64,000 bases of DNA, from positions 3,721,363-3,785,362 of the forward strand of contig NW_003314267.1 of NCBI RefSeq assembly GCF_000143415.4, written 5' to 3'. Positions 1-10,269 of the stretch are shown piece after piece. A model generated the notes under the pieces. That model was not told where the DNA came from. It did no database searches and worked only from the letters and a program-made list of their open reading frames with translations. A program made the position numbers and the translations under genes. The number at the start of each line of letters is the position of its first letter. The first letter of the stretch is position 1. The stretch comes from Selaginella moellendorffii (lineage: Eukaryota; Streptophyta; Lycopodiopsida; Selaginellales; Selaginellaceae).

Positions 1-1660
1 AACGTAAACAAGTTGTTTATAGACCGACCTGAACAGCTAAAATTCCAAGATCTGCCTCGATCTGAATTGACTTGTCAACCTCTCCACGCTTCTAGCCTGG
101 AAGGACACACATAAGCAAGTTCCGGAAGCTTCTGAAAGTGCTATATACGTGCAAGTGCAGACAATTTTGCCAGATATTAAAGCTTTCGTGGGATGTCGGT
201 TTTCCAATGCAGCAGTGAATCTTTTGAGGAAGAAGTCATGGAGCCAGAAAAGAGGATGCAGTAGCTTGGAGTTACTGAAGCGCTCTTCCTTCAATCCCTC
301 ATGCTGCAGACATAAGTAGCTGGTAGCCACTCAAGACAAGTTTTCTAAAGTGTCTGATAGCCACATCAAAGAAGATATTAGAAGCATGTACATCACATAA
401 GTAATATTTATTTGAGAAGCCAACTAAAATTTCAGCTGGATGTGCCAGGTATCAAATATTCAACTGAACATAGTCAAGCTATAACTAGGTAGGACATGTC
501 ATTGAAACGAAAGCTTATGCAAGGTTACTCCTCTATTGCATAGGTACACTTCGAGTAATCTCCTCTTGAGACATCACCATAAATGCTGGTGCATCAAATT
601 TATACCTATGTTAATTACTTCTTTTTTATGCGTATTATGTGTTACATCCTCCTAGCTTCCAAATTAAGTGATTAACCTTTGATCATGTATAAATTCTTAG
701 CCTCATAGGTTTTCTCTTCTGCAGTCAACTCTAACTTAGTTCCTTCAACTTGTCAATCCCACTTAAAAAGTCATTCAACCATGTAATATAGTTTTATACA
801 TACATATGTAAATCTTTAAATATAAACTTTCATTCAAAATTATCCTTTGAAAATGTAAGAATTACTCCCCCAATTTTAATAGCCTTGTTTCATGGGAAAT
901 TACACTTCTACTGTGCTACTTTGATTTCACATGTTCATATTTAACTTTTTAAGTATTAAAGCCTTTCTAATCACAAGTTTTTTATTTACCATTTACTCTA
1001 TTATAGACACTTTCATACCTTAGACTCTTCACAGTACCATGTTTGCAAATAGCAAACATTTAAGCTCACTCCTCAATTTTTATTTTTAGGTTTTATCCCT
1101 TTTATTAATTCTTGGATCTATATATTTCTTTCATTTATTGTTCTATATACTAAAGGGGTAATTTTATAATTCTTGCTTTCATACTTAAATTGGCTATGCT
1201 TATCTTATATTCCCACACATCAAGATTAATGTTGTTACTTATGGCTTTCATATACCCATTATTATCCATGCTAAAGTACTTTTGGGTATAAGTTATAAAT
1301 TTTTCTTTTCCAATTTGCTAACTTATCTTGTCTATCCAACCATCTTTAACTAAATTCCTTTGTTAAAATTCCAAAACATGTTTTATGTCTAGCAACTCTT
1401 TCCTGGCATAATCACAAATCATAACCGTGCTCAATGATATAAAGGCCATTTTATCACTTTGTTTTTGCCACATAATATTTTAGCCTACTGTACGAGGTAT
1501 GTAGCTCTCCATTGAAGTGAAAAATGGCTGTTTCACATAGGAAGTTGTTATGACGGTTTAAGCATGATGACTCAGGTCTGCTAACACATTTTTAAAGAAA
1601 AGTGGCGATTCTCTCTAAAAGAAGAAGTCAATCAGAAGCAAGCCAAAGAGAATCAGGTTA
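1..1660. other. AT-rich intergenic stretch, no gene seen
   Basis: Mostly A/T-rich sequence with no long open frame and no recognisable motif. The only sizeable frame is a 97-codon minus-strand one at 37-330, whose translation resembles nothing I know. I see no terminal repeats or tandem arrays that would mark a mobile element. Confidence 0.5.
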
Positions 1661-1681
1661 TTGGGGGATCACACCATTTGC

Positions 1682-2060
1682 CTAGATGGTGGAGGCAGCG
1701 GCATCATCGCCATTCGTGGTGGTGACAATGATGGTGCTTCTGGGGTTCACGCACCTACAGTTCCTCCAAATCTCCCCGTTGGCCGACGTCTTGATCCTCA
1801 GCTCGCCCATCTTGAGCAGAGACCTCCGGAAGCGCAGCTGGAATCGGTTCTCGTCCCCGGCAAACGACCGCACGATGCTCTCCGTCTCCGACAAGCAAGC
1901 AAGCATGGTTTTTTCTGGGATGGAATCGAAGACTTCCTGAGTGTTGCGTAAATCCCCGCATTTGCCATTCTGGAGGCCGGTGGTGGACACTCTTGCCTTA
2001 TGCCCAAGCTCAAAAATCTCTCCTCTATGAGGCTTGCGAATCTTTGATGAGATTGTGAGA
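1682..2060 (-). pseudogene. Decayed PPR gene fragment
   Basis: Read on the minus strand this GC-richer patch contains a stretch like a PPR repeat (GKCGDLRNTQEVFDSIPEK), the kind of motif seen in the intact PPR genes further right. The similarity breaks off after about 30 residues and the remaining frame is not PPR-like. Neighbouring minus frames overlap it, which suggests frameshifts. It is too short to be a functional gene. It may be the end of a larger lost gene or a small duplicated scrap. Confidence 0.4.
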
Positions 2061-2230
2061 AGTTTCTGCTAGAGCTGCAAAATATCACAAACCAAGAATA
2101 TAGTCTATGATCCTGTGACCCATCGCTTGCGATTCATTTAACGAGAAGAAAAAGATCTTTTACATCAGCAAGCTTTTAGGGAAGGAGAAAAATCCAGAGC
2201 ATTGGAAAAGAACTTACGTTTTGGAAGAAT

Positions 2231-2603
2231 AACCGTACAGAGTAGGTTCTTCCGTACAAGGAGATGGCGAAGAGCGCCTCTATTTAGGGTTAGGGGTTAC
2301 AATGGGCTCCAAGTGTAGCAGAGCTCAGGGCAGGGAATGAGCGGCATCGGCGTCTTGTTTCGCCTTCGCCTCTCTAAGCTCGCGAGCGCGATTGGATTGG
2401 CGGATAGAGCGCGAGCATTCTCTTCCGGGAGGAAGGAATGGAAATGGGAATCGCGCGCTGCGTAAGTTTCCTTCACCAGGCATCGTAGAGATGCCACATT
2501 CTTTGTTATCTCGACTTCCTCGCATTCTTGTGTCTCCGAAAGATTGCGCTGATTCTTGTGATTTTTTCGATGCCACAGCTTCTGCCAGACGCATGGACCG
2601 AGA
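2231..2603 (+). promoter_or_regulatory. Likely HslU upstream region with a telo-box-like motif
   Basis: This is the spacer upstream of the HslU start. Around 2284-2296 it contains TTAGGGTTAGGGG, close to the reverse complement of the plant telo-box (AAACCCTA), which is known upstream of many housekeeping genes. An in-frame stop at 2559-2561 precedes the chosen HslU ATG. No clear TATA box is visible. Assignment to HslU rather than to a minus-strand transcript is inferred. Confidence 0.35.
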
Positions 2604-4801
2604 ATGGATCCGGCAGCACCGTCGACTTCATCGTCTCAACCATCCGACGCGATGCCTGGTTCGATTAAAGTCACTGCTCTTCGTTTCTCTTGATCCTGGC
2701 GATCCCTGCAGACGAGCTTCTAGCGGCAGGAGCTCTTACTCCTGCGAAAGTGGTGGAGGTTTTGGATCGATACATAGTCGGGCAAACGGCAGCAAAACGG
2801 GCAGTCGCTGTGGCATTTCGTATGCGCTTTTCCAGAGCGTGGTGTAGGTGACTGTGGTAATACGTGCATCTCATGTGTCTTCTTCCTAGAGGGAATCACA
2901 GAGAAATTCTTGTTCGTGCTTTGTTGTGATTTTGCGCGCTCATCTGATTGGGATTGTTTCTACGTGTTTTTCTTGAGAGTCGGTGCGTTGGCTGACTATT
3001 TGTTTTGGTGATCGCTTTTTGCAGGAAATAGATGGCGCCGGCATCGCATCCCAGTTGAGTTGAGAGATGAAATTGTGCCCAAGAATATCCTTATGATTGG
3101 TCCAACAGGCTGTGGCAAGACAGAAATTGCTCGAAGGCTTGCGAAGATCTCTTACGCTCCATTTGTCAAGGTGATATTTGAATTTCGTATGAAGTTTGAG
3201 ATTAGTTTTTTCCTTTTTCCTGTTCTTTTCCTCTTTTGAAGGTCGAAGCCACAAAGTTTACTGAAGTTGGATTTCATGGGCGAGATGTAGATCAAATTAT
3301 CAGAGATTTGGTCGATAATGCAATTGTCCTGCAGCGGCAAAGGGTATAATTAACTTTCCTCTTAGCATATTGCTAACGACTACTTATACTAGATCCGCAC
3401 CAAGATTTCTAAAGAGGTGGAGAAGAGCGTTGAGGATCGAATTCTGGATGTTTTGGTTGGAGTTCAGCAGGTAAAACGGCGTCTTTTCTTGAGCTTGATA
3501 ACATTATTATTATTATTATTGTTTGTTTTGCTGTCGCAGGAGGAGATTAGTGAGAAAAGCTTAACGTCCATGGACATGTTCAGGAAACTGTACAGGGAAG
3601 GAGCAATCGACAACCGGAAAATTCAGCTGGATGTGCCGGAAGGACGAGTTCGTCTTCCTGTTGATGTGATGGGAAACGGCTTGCCTGTTAACGATCTGAT
3701 TTACAAGGTATCATCTCTGCTCATGGGAAATATATGTTCGTACTAAGATGGACATTGAGCAGGTGTTGAAGTCCCCCAAAGTGGAGCGACGTGAAATCAC
3801 GGTTGGGGAAGCAAGGCCGCTCTTGACAGAAATCGAAATGGAAAAGTACTTACAATCGGACCAAATTGTGAAGGACGCAATCCAGGTAGAAAATGATCAT
3901 TAGAATCTTGCTTGTTGTAAAGAGTGGCTTCACAGCTTACGGAGTCAGATGGTATTGTTTTCATTGACGAAATTGACAAAATAGTCACCACGAGCGAGAC
4001 AAGGCGCGGTGCTGATGCAAGTGCCGAGGGCGTCCAAAGGGATTTGCTACCAATCATTGAAGGAAGGTACGAACTTTCTTTCCCACCGGTTTTGGTTCTT
4101 GTTTTGTAATTAGTCTTACTGCAGTGTTGTGAACACGAAGTACGGCAATGTGAATACGGATCATATCCTGTTTATTTGCAGCGGTGCATTTCACTCCTGT
4201 AAACCAAGTGACATGCTTGCGGAATTGCAAGGAAGGCTGCCTATTCGTGTTGAACTGAAGGCCCTTCAACGCGAGGTACTGCCGTAATTAGATTCGTTTT
4301 TTGCTTCAATCCTTTGATGCAGGACTTGTATCGAATTTTAACAGAACCAGAGATAAACATGTTGAAGCAACAACAATTGCTACTTGAAACCGAAGGCGTT
4401 GAGCTGATATTTACCGAGGATGCGGTCAGAGAACTTGCAAATGTTGCTGCAGAGGTAGATTATGCTATTCCGTCTTTCACTTCCTAACCTTGCCTCTTCT
4501 CACTTCATGAAGGTGAACAGATCTCTGGATAACATAGGCGCGAGGAGATTGCACACGGTACAACTTTGCCTTGTTTTTTTAGCATGCAATACCGTTCTGT
4601 TGTTGAAGCAGGTGATTGAGAGAGTTGTGGAGGACATTAGTTTCAGTGCACCAGAGAGGGCGGGAGAGAAACTGATAATTGACAAGGAGGTAAATGCGTC
4701 CATACGGCTGCTCTCCATACTAACTGTGAAGCATGCAGAAAGTGAGGAAGTCCGTTGGGGACCTTCTCAACAAGATGGATCTTTCAAAATTTGTCTTGTA
4801 G
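2604..4801 (+). CDS. HslU: ATP-dependent protease ATPase subunit HslU (ClpY)
   Basis: AAA+ unfoldase that feeds substrates to the HslV peptidase; eukaryotic versions are usually mitochondrial. Thirteen exons (2604-2658, 2712-2819, 3025-3170, 3242-3343, 3393-3470, 3540-3707, 3763-3885, 3936-4066, 4125-4275, 4323-4454, 4513-4557, 4612-4689, 4739-4801) join in phase at GT-AG borders into 459 residues, the normal family length. Visible: an LTP...YIVGQ start region, Walker [10 protein letters not shown] (about residues 80-88), Walker B VFIDEID (about 268-274), sensor region NIGARRLHT, and the C-terminal LSKFVL tail that in bacteria docks into HslV. The pore-loop position reads GFHG (113-116) where bacterial HslU has GYVG. 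The start is the only in-frame ATG after a stop at 2559; exon 1 is the least certain, and I see no obvious transit peptide. HslV is not in the window. Convergent with the GDSL gene 171 bp away. Confidence 0.93.
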
Positions 4802-4972
4802 AGCGGGCAATTGAATTCATTCGGTTGGACACACAGGATTTCCAGGTTCTGTGCAAATGCGCTTGTTTTTGTTATCAATTGAAATTCTATGAAATTCTAT
4901 GAACAGGAAATATCTAAAGTTGGATTAGTAGGGGATGGAACGTCTTGAAGCAGTGCATATAAGAACTTGGGA

Positions 4973-6082
4973 TTAGTAGGTGGAGCAAGTTGATGGCACG
5001 TTTTGAAGCAGTGGAGTAGGGGGGTCGATGTACTGCCTCCTCAAGATGTTGTCAGCCATGACCCCGTAGAAATGCTGGGTGTAGTGAATTCCGTCCCAGC
5101 TCATATACTTGTTGGGATCGCTGCAAGGCGTCACGGTTCTATCGCAGCCACAGCCAACCAGTCCAGCTTTGCAGTTGTAGTCGCCTCCACCACCGCAGCA
5201 GGCACTATCGACGTTCACAAATCCCAGCTCGTACGAGTTCCTCAAGAAGTCGACGCTGGCCTCGTAGAAGTCGAAGTACATGAAGTTGGCAGAGGGGTAC
5301 TCGCAGCGCAGGGCATCCACGGTCTCCCTGATCTTCTCGTTGAAGGCCTGGACAAGGCTGTTCGCATCAATGACGCATCCCAGCTCGTCTTTGGCGGAGT
5401 ACTTGCCCCTGGCGAGATAGATCGGGGTGCAGCCAGCAGCAGGCATGTTGAAGATGAGGAAGTGGACAGCAGAGCCATTGACATGGAGGTTGGCGATGGA
5501 ATCCTTCAAGCTCTGGACGACTCTGGGGATGACGTTCTGGACGATGCTTTCGTACGACAGGTTCCCAGGGACGAGAGCGAAGTTGATGTCGTTGCCACCG
5601 ATCTCGATGTAGTAGAGCGCGTTGCTGAAGAGGCGGGCGGCGGTGGCGTTGGAGCTGACGACCTGCTGCTGGTAGCCGAGGAACTGCGCGACTTGAGCTG
5701 GAAGGATATCAGGATTCATGTTGGGATACGGCTGGGGGAGAACGGTGGCTCCAGCAGAACCAAAGCCGAGGCTGGCATAGGTCGTGTCGCTGGGGTCCCT
5801 GGCCAGGCTCGGCTTCTCCATCACGCCCGTGAAGCGCGTGTTCAAGAAGTCGATGATGAGGTAGCCGTCGGAGAAGCGGCCAGTGACCTCGCCGATGGTC
5901 ATGCCATAAGGTGGATAGTCGGCATCAACAGCGCCAGGCAAGGCGAGCTTGAGATTGCCCGTGTCCGAGAGAGAGTCCGTGAAGCCAAAGACCGCGTTGG
6001 GAATCACGTAAGGATACACTGCAGCCTGGACGACGATGGAGCCAATCAAGAAGAAAGAAAGCAAAGCTAGAAGAGAAGCCAT
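4973..6082 (-). CDS. GDSL-type esterase/lipase, secreted
   Basis: Intronless, 369 residues, the usual size for plant SGNH/GDSL hydrolases, which act on ester bonds of lipids or cell-wall substrates outside the cell. The N-terminus (residues 1-21) is a hydrophobic signal peptide. Block I is FTDSLSDTGN (34-43) with the catalytic Ser37; the family consensus is GDSL, so the glycine is replaced by threonine here. Block III appears as GGNDINF, and block V as DGIHYTQHF with the expected Asp and His of the triad. Several Asn-X-Ser/Thr sites fit a secreted glycoprotein, and Cys pairs near the C-terminus could form disulphides. Its ATG lies only 80 bp from the stop of the upstream PPR gene. The substrate cannot be told from sequence. 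Confidence 0.9.
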   Translation of the reverse strand: MASLLALLSFFLIGSIVVQAAVYPYVIPNAVFGFTDSLSDTGNLKLALPGAVDADYPPYGMTIGEVTGRFSDGYLIIDFLNTRFTGVMEKPSLARDPSDTTYASLGFGSAGATVLPQPYPNMNPDILPAQVAQFLGYQQQVVSSNATAARLFSNALYYIEIGGNDINFALVPGNLSYESIVQNVIPRVVQSLKDSIANLHVNGSAVHFLIFNMPAAGCTPIYLARGKYSAKDELGCVIDANSLVQAFNEKIRETVDALRCEYPSANFMYFDFYEASVDFLRNSYELGFVNVDSACCGGGGDYNCKAGLVGCGCDRTVTPCSDPNKYMSWDGIHYTQHFYGVMADNILRRQYIDPPTPLLQNVPSTCSTY

Positions 6083-6116
6083 TGTTGCGTGCTGAGTTTA
6101 GAGCTCGAGGAGTCGT

Positions 6117-6122
6117 TTATAT
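6117..6122 (-). promoter_or_regulatory. Candidate TATA box of the GDSL gene
   Basis: On the minus strand GGATATAAACG places TATAAA about 35 bp upstream of the GDSL start codon at 6082. This is inside the 80-bp gap that separates it from the stop codon of the preceding PPR gene. A second A/T-rich TATA-like run (TTTATAAAAATATA) lies about 35-50 bp further upstream. This would give a very short 5' leader. It is a motif match only. Confidence 0.4.
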
Positions 6123-6162
6123 CCTTCGAATCGTCGGTAAAATTAGAGCTTGCAATATATTT

Positions 6163-8178
6163 TTATAAAGATCCTACTACGTACAAGTTGGCAAGCGTTA
6201 TTCTGGGCGATGCAATGCTTGGGTTCGAGGATAACACGAGATTTGCTGCTTGCTCGCCACCTTTGACGTCGCCATGCATGAATGAAGTTCCGAGTAGTGT
6301 ATTATAGGGGACGATGTCGCTGGACGAGCTCCATTTGCTACTCGCGGCGGCGGCGAGCTCCCGGGCCTGTGCCAGGCGCCCGGATCGTCCCAAGAGATCG
6401 ACAATGCAGCAGTAGTGGTGGCACCACGGAGTTAAGTTGTGATCGCTCAGCATCGAGACGAAGAGGGCGAGAGCCTCTCGGAGGAGGCCGCGGTGGCTGC
6501 AAGAAACGAGAGAGTTGAGGAAGGAGATCTCGTCGGGTGCTCGGCCTTCGAGGAGCAACTTGGTCGCGAAGATCTCGAGAGCTTCTCGTCCTCGCCCGCA
6601 CTGGGCGTACGTGGAGATCATGGCGTTCACCGAGGCCAAGTCGTGCTCGGGCATGGAGTGGAACGTGAGCTTGGCTCGCTCGAGGTGACCATTGCGAGCA
6701 AATGCCGCGGCCAAGCATCCCCACGAGACCGCGTCCCGCTCGGGCATCGAGCAAAAGAGCTCCATCGCCGATTGCAAATCGCCCTCTTGGCCGAAGAACT
6801 GGAGCATCAGGCTCCACGATGCCAGATCCCACACCGGCATTGAATCAAACGCTTGCCTTGCAGAGATCGCGTCCCCGGTTACCAGCAGCAGCAGCAGCCA
6901 CGAATTCCACGAGAAAACGTCGCGCTCTGGCATCCGATCAAAGGCCATCTTGGCTTCCTCCGCTCGCCGGTTCTGCACGAACGCGTGGAGGAGCGCATTC
7001 CAGGAGATTGAGTCGCGCTCCTCCATCCTATCGAACATCTCTTTGGCAGCGTCGAGATGCCCGTTTTGAGCATACGCTACGATGCCCATGTTGCACGCCA
7101 CCATGTCCACCTCAGGTAGCATGCTGAAAACACTTGCAAACTCTACCATCTTTCCACTGTCTGAAAATCCCTGTAGCATTGCCGTAAACACTACAACGTT
7201 CCTCAGAGGCATATTTTTGAAGGCGATCATGGCGTTTTTGAGATGCCCTTTCGAGATATATGCCGATATGAGACTCGTCCAGGTGATGATGTCGGGATCA
7301 GGAGTCGATCGAAAGAATAACTCAGCCTCCTCAATCTCACCTCTTTGTCCGTGCCCAGCGATCATCGAGTTCCAAGCGGCTGTGCCTCGAAAAGGCGCTG
7401 CATCAAACAAGTTCTTGGCTATACACATTTGCCCCTTCAGGGCATATGCTGAAATTACAGTGTTCCAAGAAGCTTGGTCGTGCTCAGGCATAGAATCAAA
7501 AAGAAGCTTAGCAGTATCACAATCTCCATTTGCAATGTAAGCGCTGAGAATGCAGCTCCAGGACACCAAGTTCCTCTCGAGCATCGAATCAAAAATGGCT
7601 CTAGCGCTAGCTAGGTCCCGTGCCCCGGCAAATGCGTCTAGCATGGCAGTCCAGGAAACGACGCTCCACTCCGGCATGCGATCAAACATGATCCATGCTT
7701 CCCGAGTCATTCCTTTCTTTGCATACCCACTGATCATTGAATTCCACGACACAACGCTACGATCCTCCATGCTATCAAACGTAGCTTTTGCTTCAAGCAT
7801 GTGCCCGGCTTGGGCATATGCTGCAATGAGTATGTTCCAGGATACAACATCCCTCGCGGCTGCTTGATCAAAAAGAACTTTGAGTTTCTCAACGTTCCTA
7901 CGCTTGCTGTGTAAATTAAGAATGAAATTGAGGGAGTGGGCGCTGGGATGGTGGAGTTGTTTGTAGACATCGTACGCTTCATCGGTGCACCCACACTGGC
8001 AATACATTTGTACGAGCAGATTGCCGAGACGCTGGTTTGCTGCATGCTGTGATTGGAGAATGCAGCCATGGACTTGCTTTGCAAGAGTTGGATTCTTGGC
8101 TTTGCCACAAGATTTAACCTTTGCAACGAGATGCTTGAGAGAGAAAGGCGACTCAAACGTCAATGGCTCCACTTCCAT
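6163..8178 (-). CDS. PPR protein, 671 residues, S-type repeats with a short E-like tail
   Basis: Intronless. After about 100 residues, the protein is an almost unbroken run of roughly 31-residue repeats of the form (W)N.(M/L)I..YA..G....A...FD.MPERD(V/L)(V/F)SW, the short S-type PPR unit. PPR proteins bind organellar RNA in a sequence-specific way; PLS-class members mostly direct C-to-U editing. The C-terminal part (VDLLGRSGRLAQARELA and on) resembles the E region but stops without a DYW deaminase domain, so any editing would need a partner. The start at 8178 gives a plausible N-terminus. It lies 79 bp downstream of the next PPR gene, which has the same architecture, suggesting tandem duplication. 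The organelle and RNA target are not predictable by eye. Confidence 0.9.
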   Translation of the reverse strand: MEVEPLTFESPFSLKHLVAKVKSCGKAKNPTLAKQVHGCILQSQHAANQRLGNLLVQMYCQCGCTDEAYDVYKQLHHPSAHSLNFILNLHSKRRNVEKLKVLFDQAAARDVVSWNILIAAYAQAGHMLEAKATFDSMEDRSVVSWNSMISGYAKKGMTREAWIMFDRMPEWSVVSWTAMLDAFAGARDLASARAIFDSMLERNLVSWSCILSAYIANGDCDTAKLLFDSMPEHDQASWNTVISAYALKGQMCIAKNLFDAAPFRGTAAWNSMIAGHGQRGEIEEAELFFRSTPDPDIITWTSLISAYISKGHLKNAMIAFKNMPLRNVVVFTAMLQGFSDSGKMVEFASVFSMLPEVDMVACNMGIVAYAQNGHLDAAKEMFDRMEERDSISWNALLHAFVQNRRAEEAKMAFDRMPERDVFSWNSWLLLLLVTGDAISARQAFDSMPVWDLASWSLMLQFFGQEGDLQSAMELFCSMPERDAVSWGCLAAAFARNGHLERAKLTFHSMPEHDLASVNAMISTYAQCGRGREALEIFATKLLLEGRAPDEISFLNSLVSCSHRGLLREALALFVSMLSDHNLTPWCHHYCCIVDLLGRSGRLAQARELAAAASSKWSSSSDIVPYNTLLGTSFMHGDVKGGEQAANLVLSSNPSIASPRITLANLYVVGSL

Positions 8179-8257
8179 GCAAGAGAAAACTCACTGTATA
8201 TTTTTACACAATCCCATGAACTCCAGGAAGAGTTTCCAGGAGGAAGTGATTCTTCCT

Positions 8258-10213
8258 TCACGTTACTACACCTGCTAGCAATTCATACGATGACGATCTC
8301 GCTGGATTGAGCTTCAACACATTCATGGCCGCGGAAACTCCAATCACGGCCTGCTTGTGGTTCCGGCAAGCTCCAAGCAAGCAACTCCAGTCTCGAGCCT
8401 CGGGAGCATACGGCATGTTTGCAATCACCTCCCTCGCATCGCCCAGGTATCCAGCACGTCCCAGGAGATCGATCACGCAGCTGTAGTGCTGCTTGCTGGG
8501 CTTCAGTTCATAGTCTCGGATCATCGACACGAAGAAGCTGTGGCCGGTTGCAACATCGCCCGCATGGCTACACCCGGAGAGGATGTTCATGACGCCAACT
8601 TCGTCCGGATCAAACCCATCCGCCACCATTCTCCCAAACAATCCAAGTCCCTCCTCCAGATGCCCGGCCTGGCAACACATCGACAGCACCGTGCTACGCG
8701 AAACACAGTCCACCTCGGGCATTCTCGCAAACATCTCCGCCACCTTTCCGAGGCTTCCGCGCTGCACAAGCCCCGCGAGCACCGAGTTCCACGACATGAC
8801 ATCCCGAGCTGGAACGCTGTGGAGCAAAAAAATCGCCTCTTCCAAGTCTCCTGCGTGGATCCAAGCAGCCACCATCGCGTTGCAAGCCGCTATGTCCCAC
8901 TCGGGCATCGCTAGAAACACGCGCTCGGCCTCTTCGATATGCCCGGACTGGGCATAGCCAGCCAGAAGCGAGCACCACGATATAGCGTTCCGGGCCTTCA
9001 TCGTGTCAAACACAAACTTTGCCTGCTCGATCTGGCCGCGGTGGGAGTAAGCCGCGAGCAAGCAGTTCCAGGATCCCACGTCCCAGCACGGCATTCTCTC
9101 AAAGAGCCCTTTTGCCTGATCCAAGTCTCCATTCTCCGAGTACGCAGCCAGCATCAAGTTCCACGATATGAGATTGCTCTCCTCCATCGCGGAGAAGAGC
9201 GACTTTGCCTCGCCAAGCATCCCGCTGCAAGAGTAGACGTTGAGCATCACGTTCCAGGAGATGGCATTTCGATCGGGCATGGAATCAAACAACGCCTTGG
9301 CCTTGTCGTATCGTTTGCTCTGAGCGAATGCAGCGAGCATGGCCGTCCAAGACACCAAGTTCCTCTCCGGCATCACATCGAAGAGGCTCTTCGCCAACCC
9401 AAGGCTGCCGTTTTGGGCATAGCCAGAAACCATGGCCGTCCACGACACGATGTTCTTCTCCGGCATCCGATCAAACATAAACTTGGCCTGGTCAAGATGC
9501 TTGTTCTGGGCGTATGCAGTGAGCATGGCAGTCGTAGACACGAGATTCCACTCCGGCATCGATTCAAATACAGACTTCGCAAGAACTAGCCCCCCTTCCT
9601 CTGAAGACGCAGCGAGGATCGCGTTCCAAGAGCTCAGTCTGCGGCCAGGCATAGTCTCGAAAACTTCTTTGGCTCTTCCAAAATGCCCGTTCTGGGCATA
9701 TCCAGCAAGGAGCGCATTCCACGACACCACGTCTTTCTCCGGGATACGATCAAACACCACCTTCGCCTCGTCAACGCTTCCGTTTTGTAAATAGGCAGTA
9801 AGGATTGAGTTCCAAGAAACAAGGCTCCTCTCCGGCATCCTCTCAAACACAAACTTGGCTTTCTCCAAATGCCCCCTTTGGGCATATGCGGCAAGCATGA
9901 CATTCCACGACGCCACACCTCTCTCGGCACGCAAATCAAACATCGCCTCGGCGTCCTTGAATCTCCTGTTCTGCGTGTACACCGCCAGCATCGAGCCCCA
10001 CGTAATCTCGTCCCTCTCCACCATGCGATCGAACACCCATCGCGCATCCTCGGCACTGCCGTAGCTCCCAAACTTGCGAATGAGCAAATTCGCCTCATAC
10101 ACGGAGTCAAATCCTCGCTTGGCAGTAGCAATCTGGGCCGAGACACGCCGCAAATCCCCCACACTCGTGCAAGATTCGATGAGCTCCACGGATTCCTGCG
10201 CTGCCCATCTCAT
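8258..10213 (-). CDS. PPR protein, 651 residues, S-type repeats with E-like tail
   Basis: Intronless paralogue of the 671-residue gene beside it. From about residue 45 to 560 it consists of some fifteen consecutive 31-residue PPR repeats with a strongly conserved (V/L)SWN core. It ends in an E-like segment (VIDLLGRAGYLGDAREVI, then a short tail) and has no DYW domain. Expected role: RNA binding in plastid or mitochondrion, inferred from the family. The ATG at 10213 follows the stop of the upstream PPR gene (10270) by only 56 bp, so any promoter of its own must overlap that gene's coding end. A likely tandem duplicate of its downstream neighbour, from repeat layout; the alignment was not computed. 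Confidence 0.9.
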   Translation of the reverse strand: MRWAAQESVELIESCTSVGDLRRVSAQIATAKRGFDSVYEANLLIRKFGSYGSAEDARWVFDRMVERDEITWGSMLAVYTQNRRFKDAEAMFDLRAERGVASWNVMLAAYAQRGHLEKAKFVFERMPERSLVSWNSILTAYLQNGSVDEAKVVFDRIPEKDVVSWNALLAGYAQNGHFGRAKEVFETMPGRRLSSWNAILAASSEEGGLVLAKSVFESMPEWNLVSTTAMLTAYAQNKHLDQAKFMFDRMPEKNIVSWTAMVSGYAQNGSLGLAKSLFDVMPERNLVSWTAMLAAFAQSKRYDKAKALFDSMPDRNAISWNVMLNVYSCSGMLGEAKSLFSAMEESNLISWNLMLAAYSENGDLDQAKGLFERMPCWDVGSWNCLLAAYSHRGQIEQAKFVFDTMKARNAISWCSLLAGYAQSGHIEEAERVFLAMPEWDIAACNAMVAAWIHAGDLEEAIFLLHSVPARDVMSWNSVLAGLVQRGSLGKVAEMFARMPEVDCVSRSTVLSMCCQAGHLEEGLGLFGRMVADGFDPDEVGVMNILSGCSHAGDVATGHSFFVSMIRDYELKPSKQHYSCVIDLLGRAGYLGDAREVIANMPYAPEARDWSCLLGACRNHKQAVIGVSAAMNVLKLNPARSSSYELLAGVVT

Positions 10214-10269
10214 GATCTCTCATCTCGAGCAAAGCAAAGCGATTTCCTGGATAGATCCAAGCACACCCA

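Noticed and set aside
2392-2847. 151-codon plus-strand frame as the HslU N-terminus
   Set aside because: It is in a different frame from the conserved HslU exon starting at 2712 and shows no HslU similarity.
5003-6070. 355-codon plus-strand open frame
   Set aside because: Exactly antisense to the GDSL gene; its translation has no family features and arises from GC-rich codon use on the real strand.
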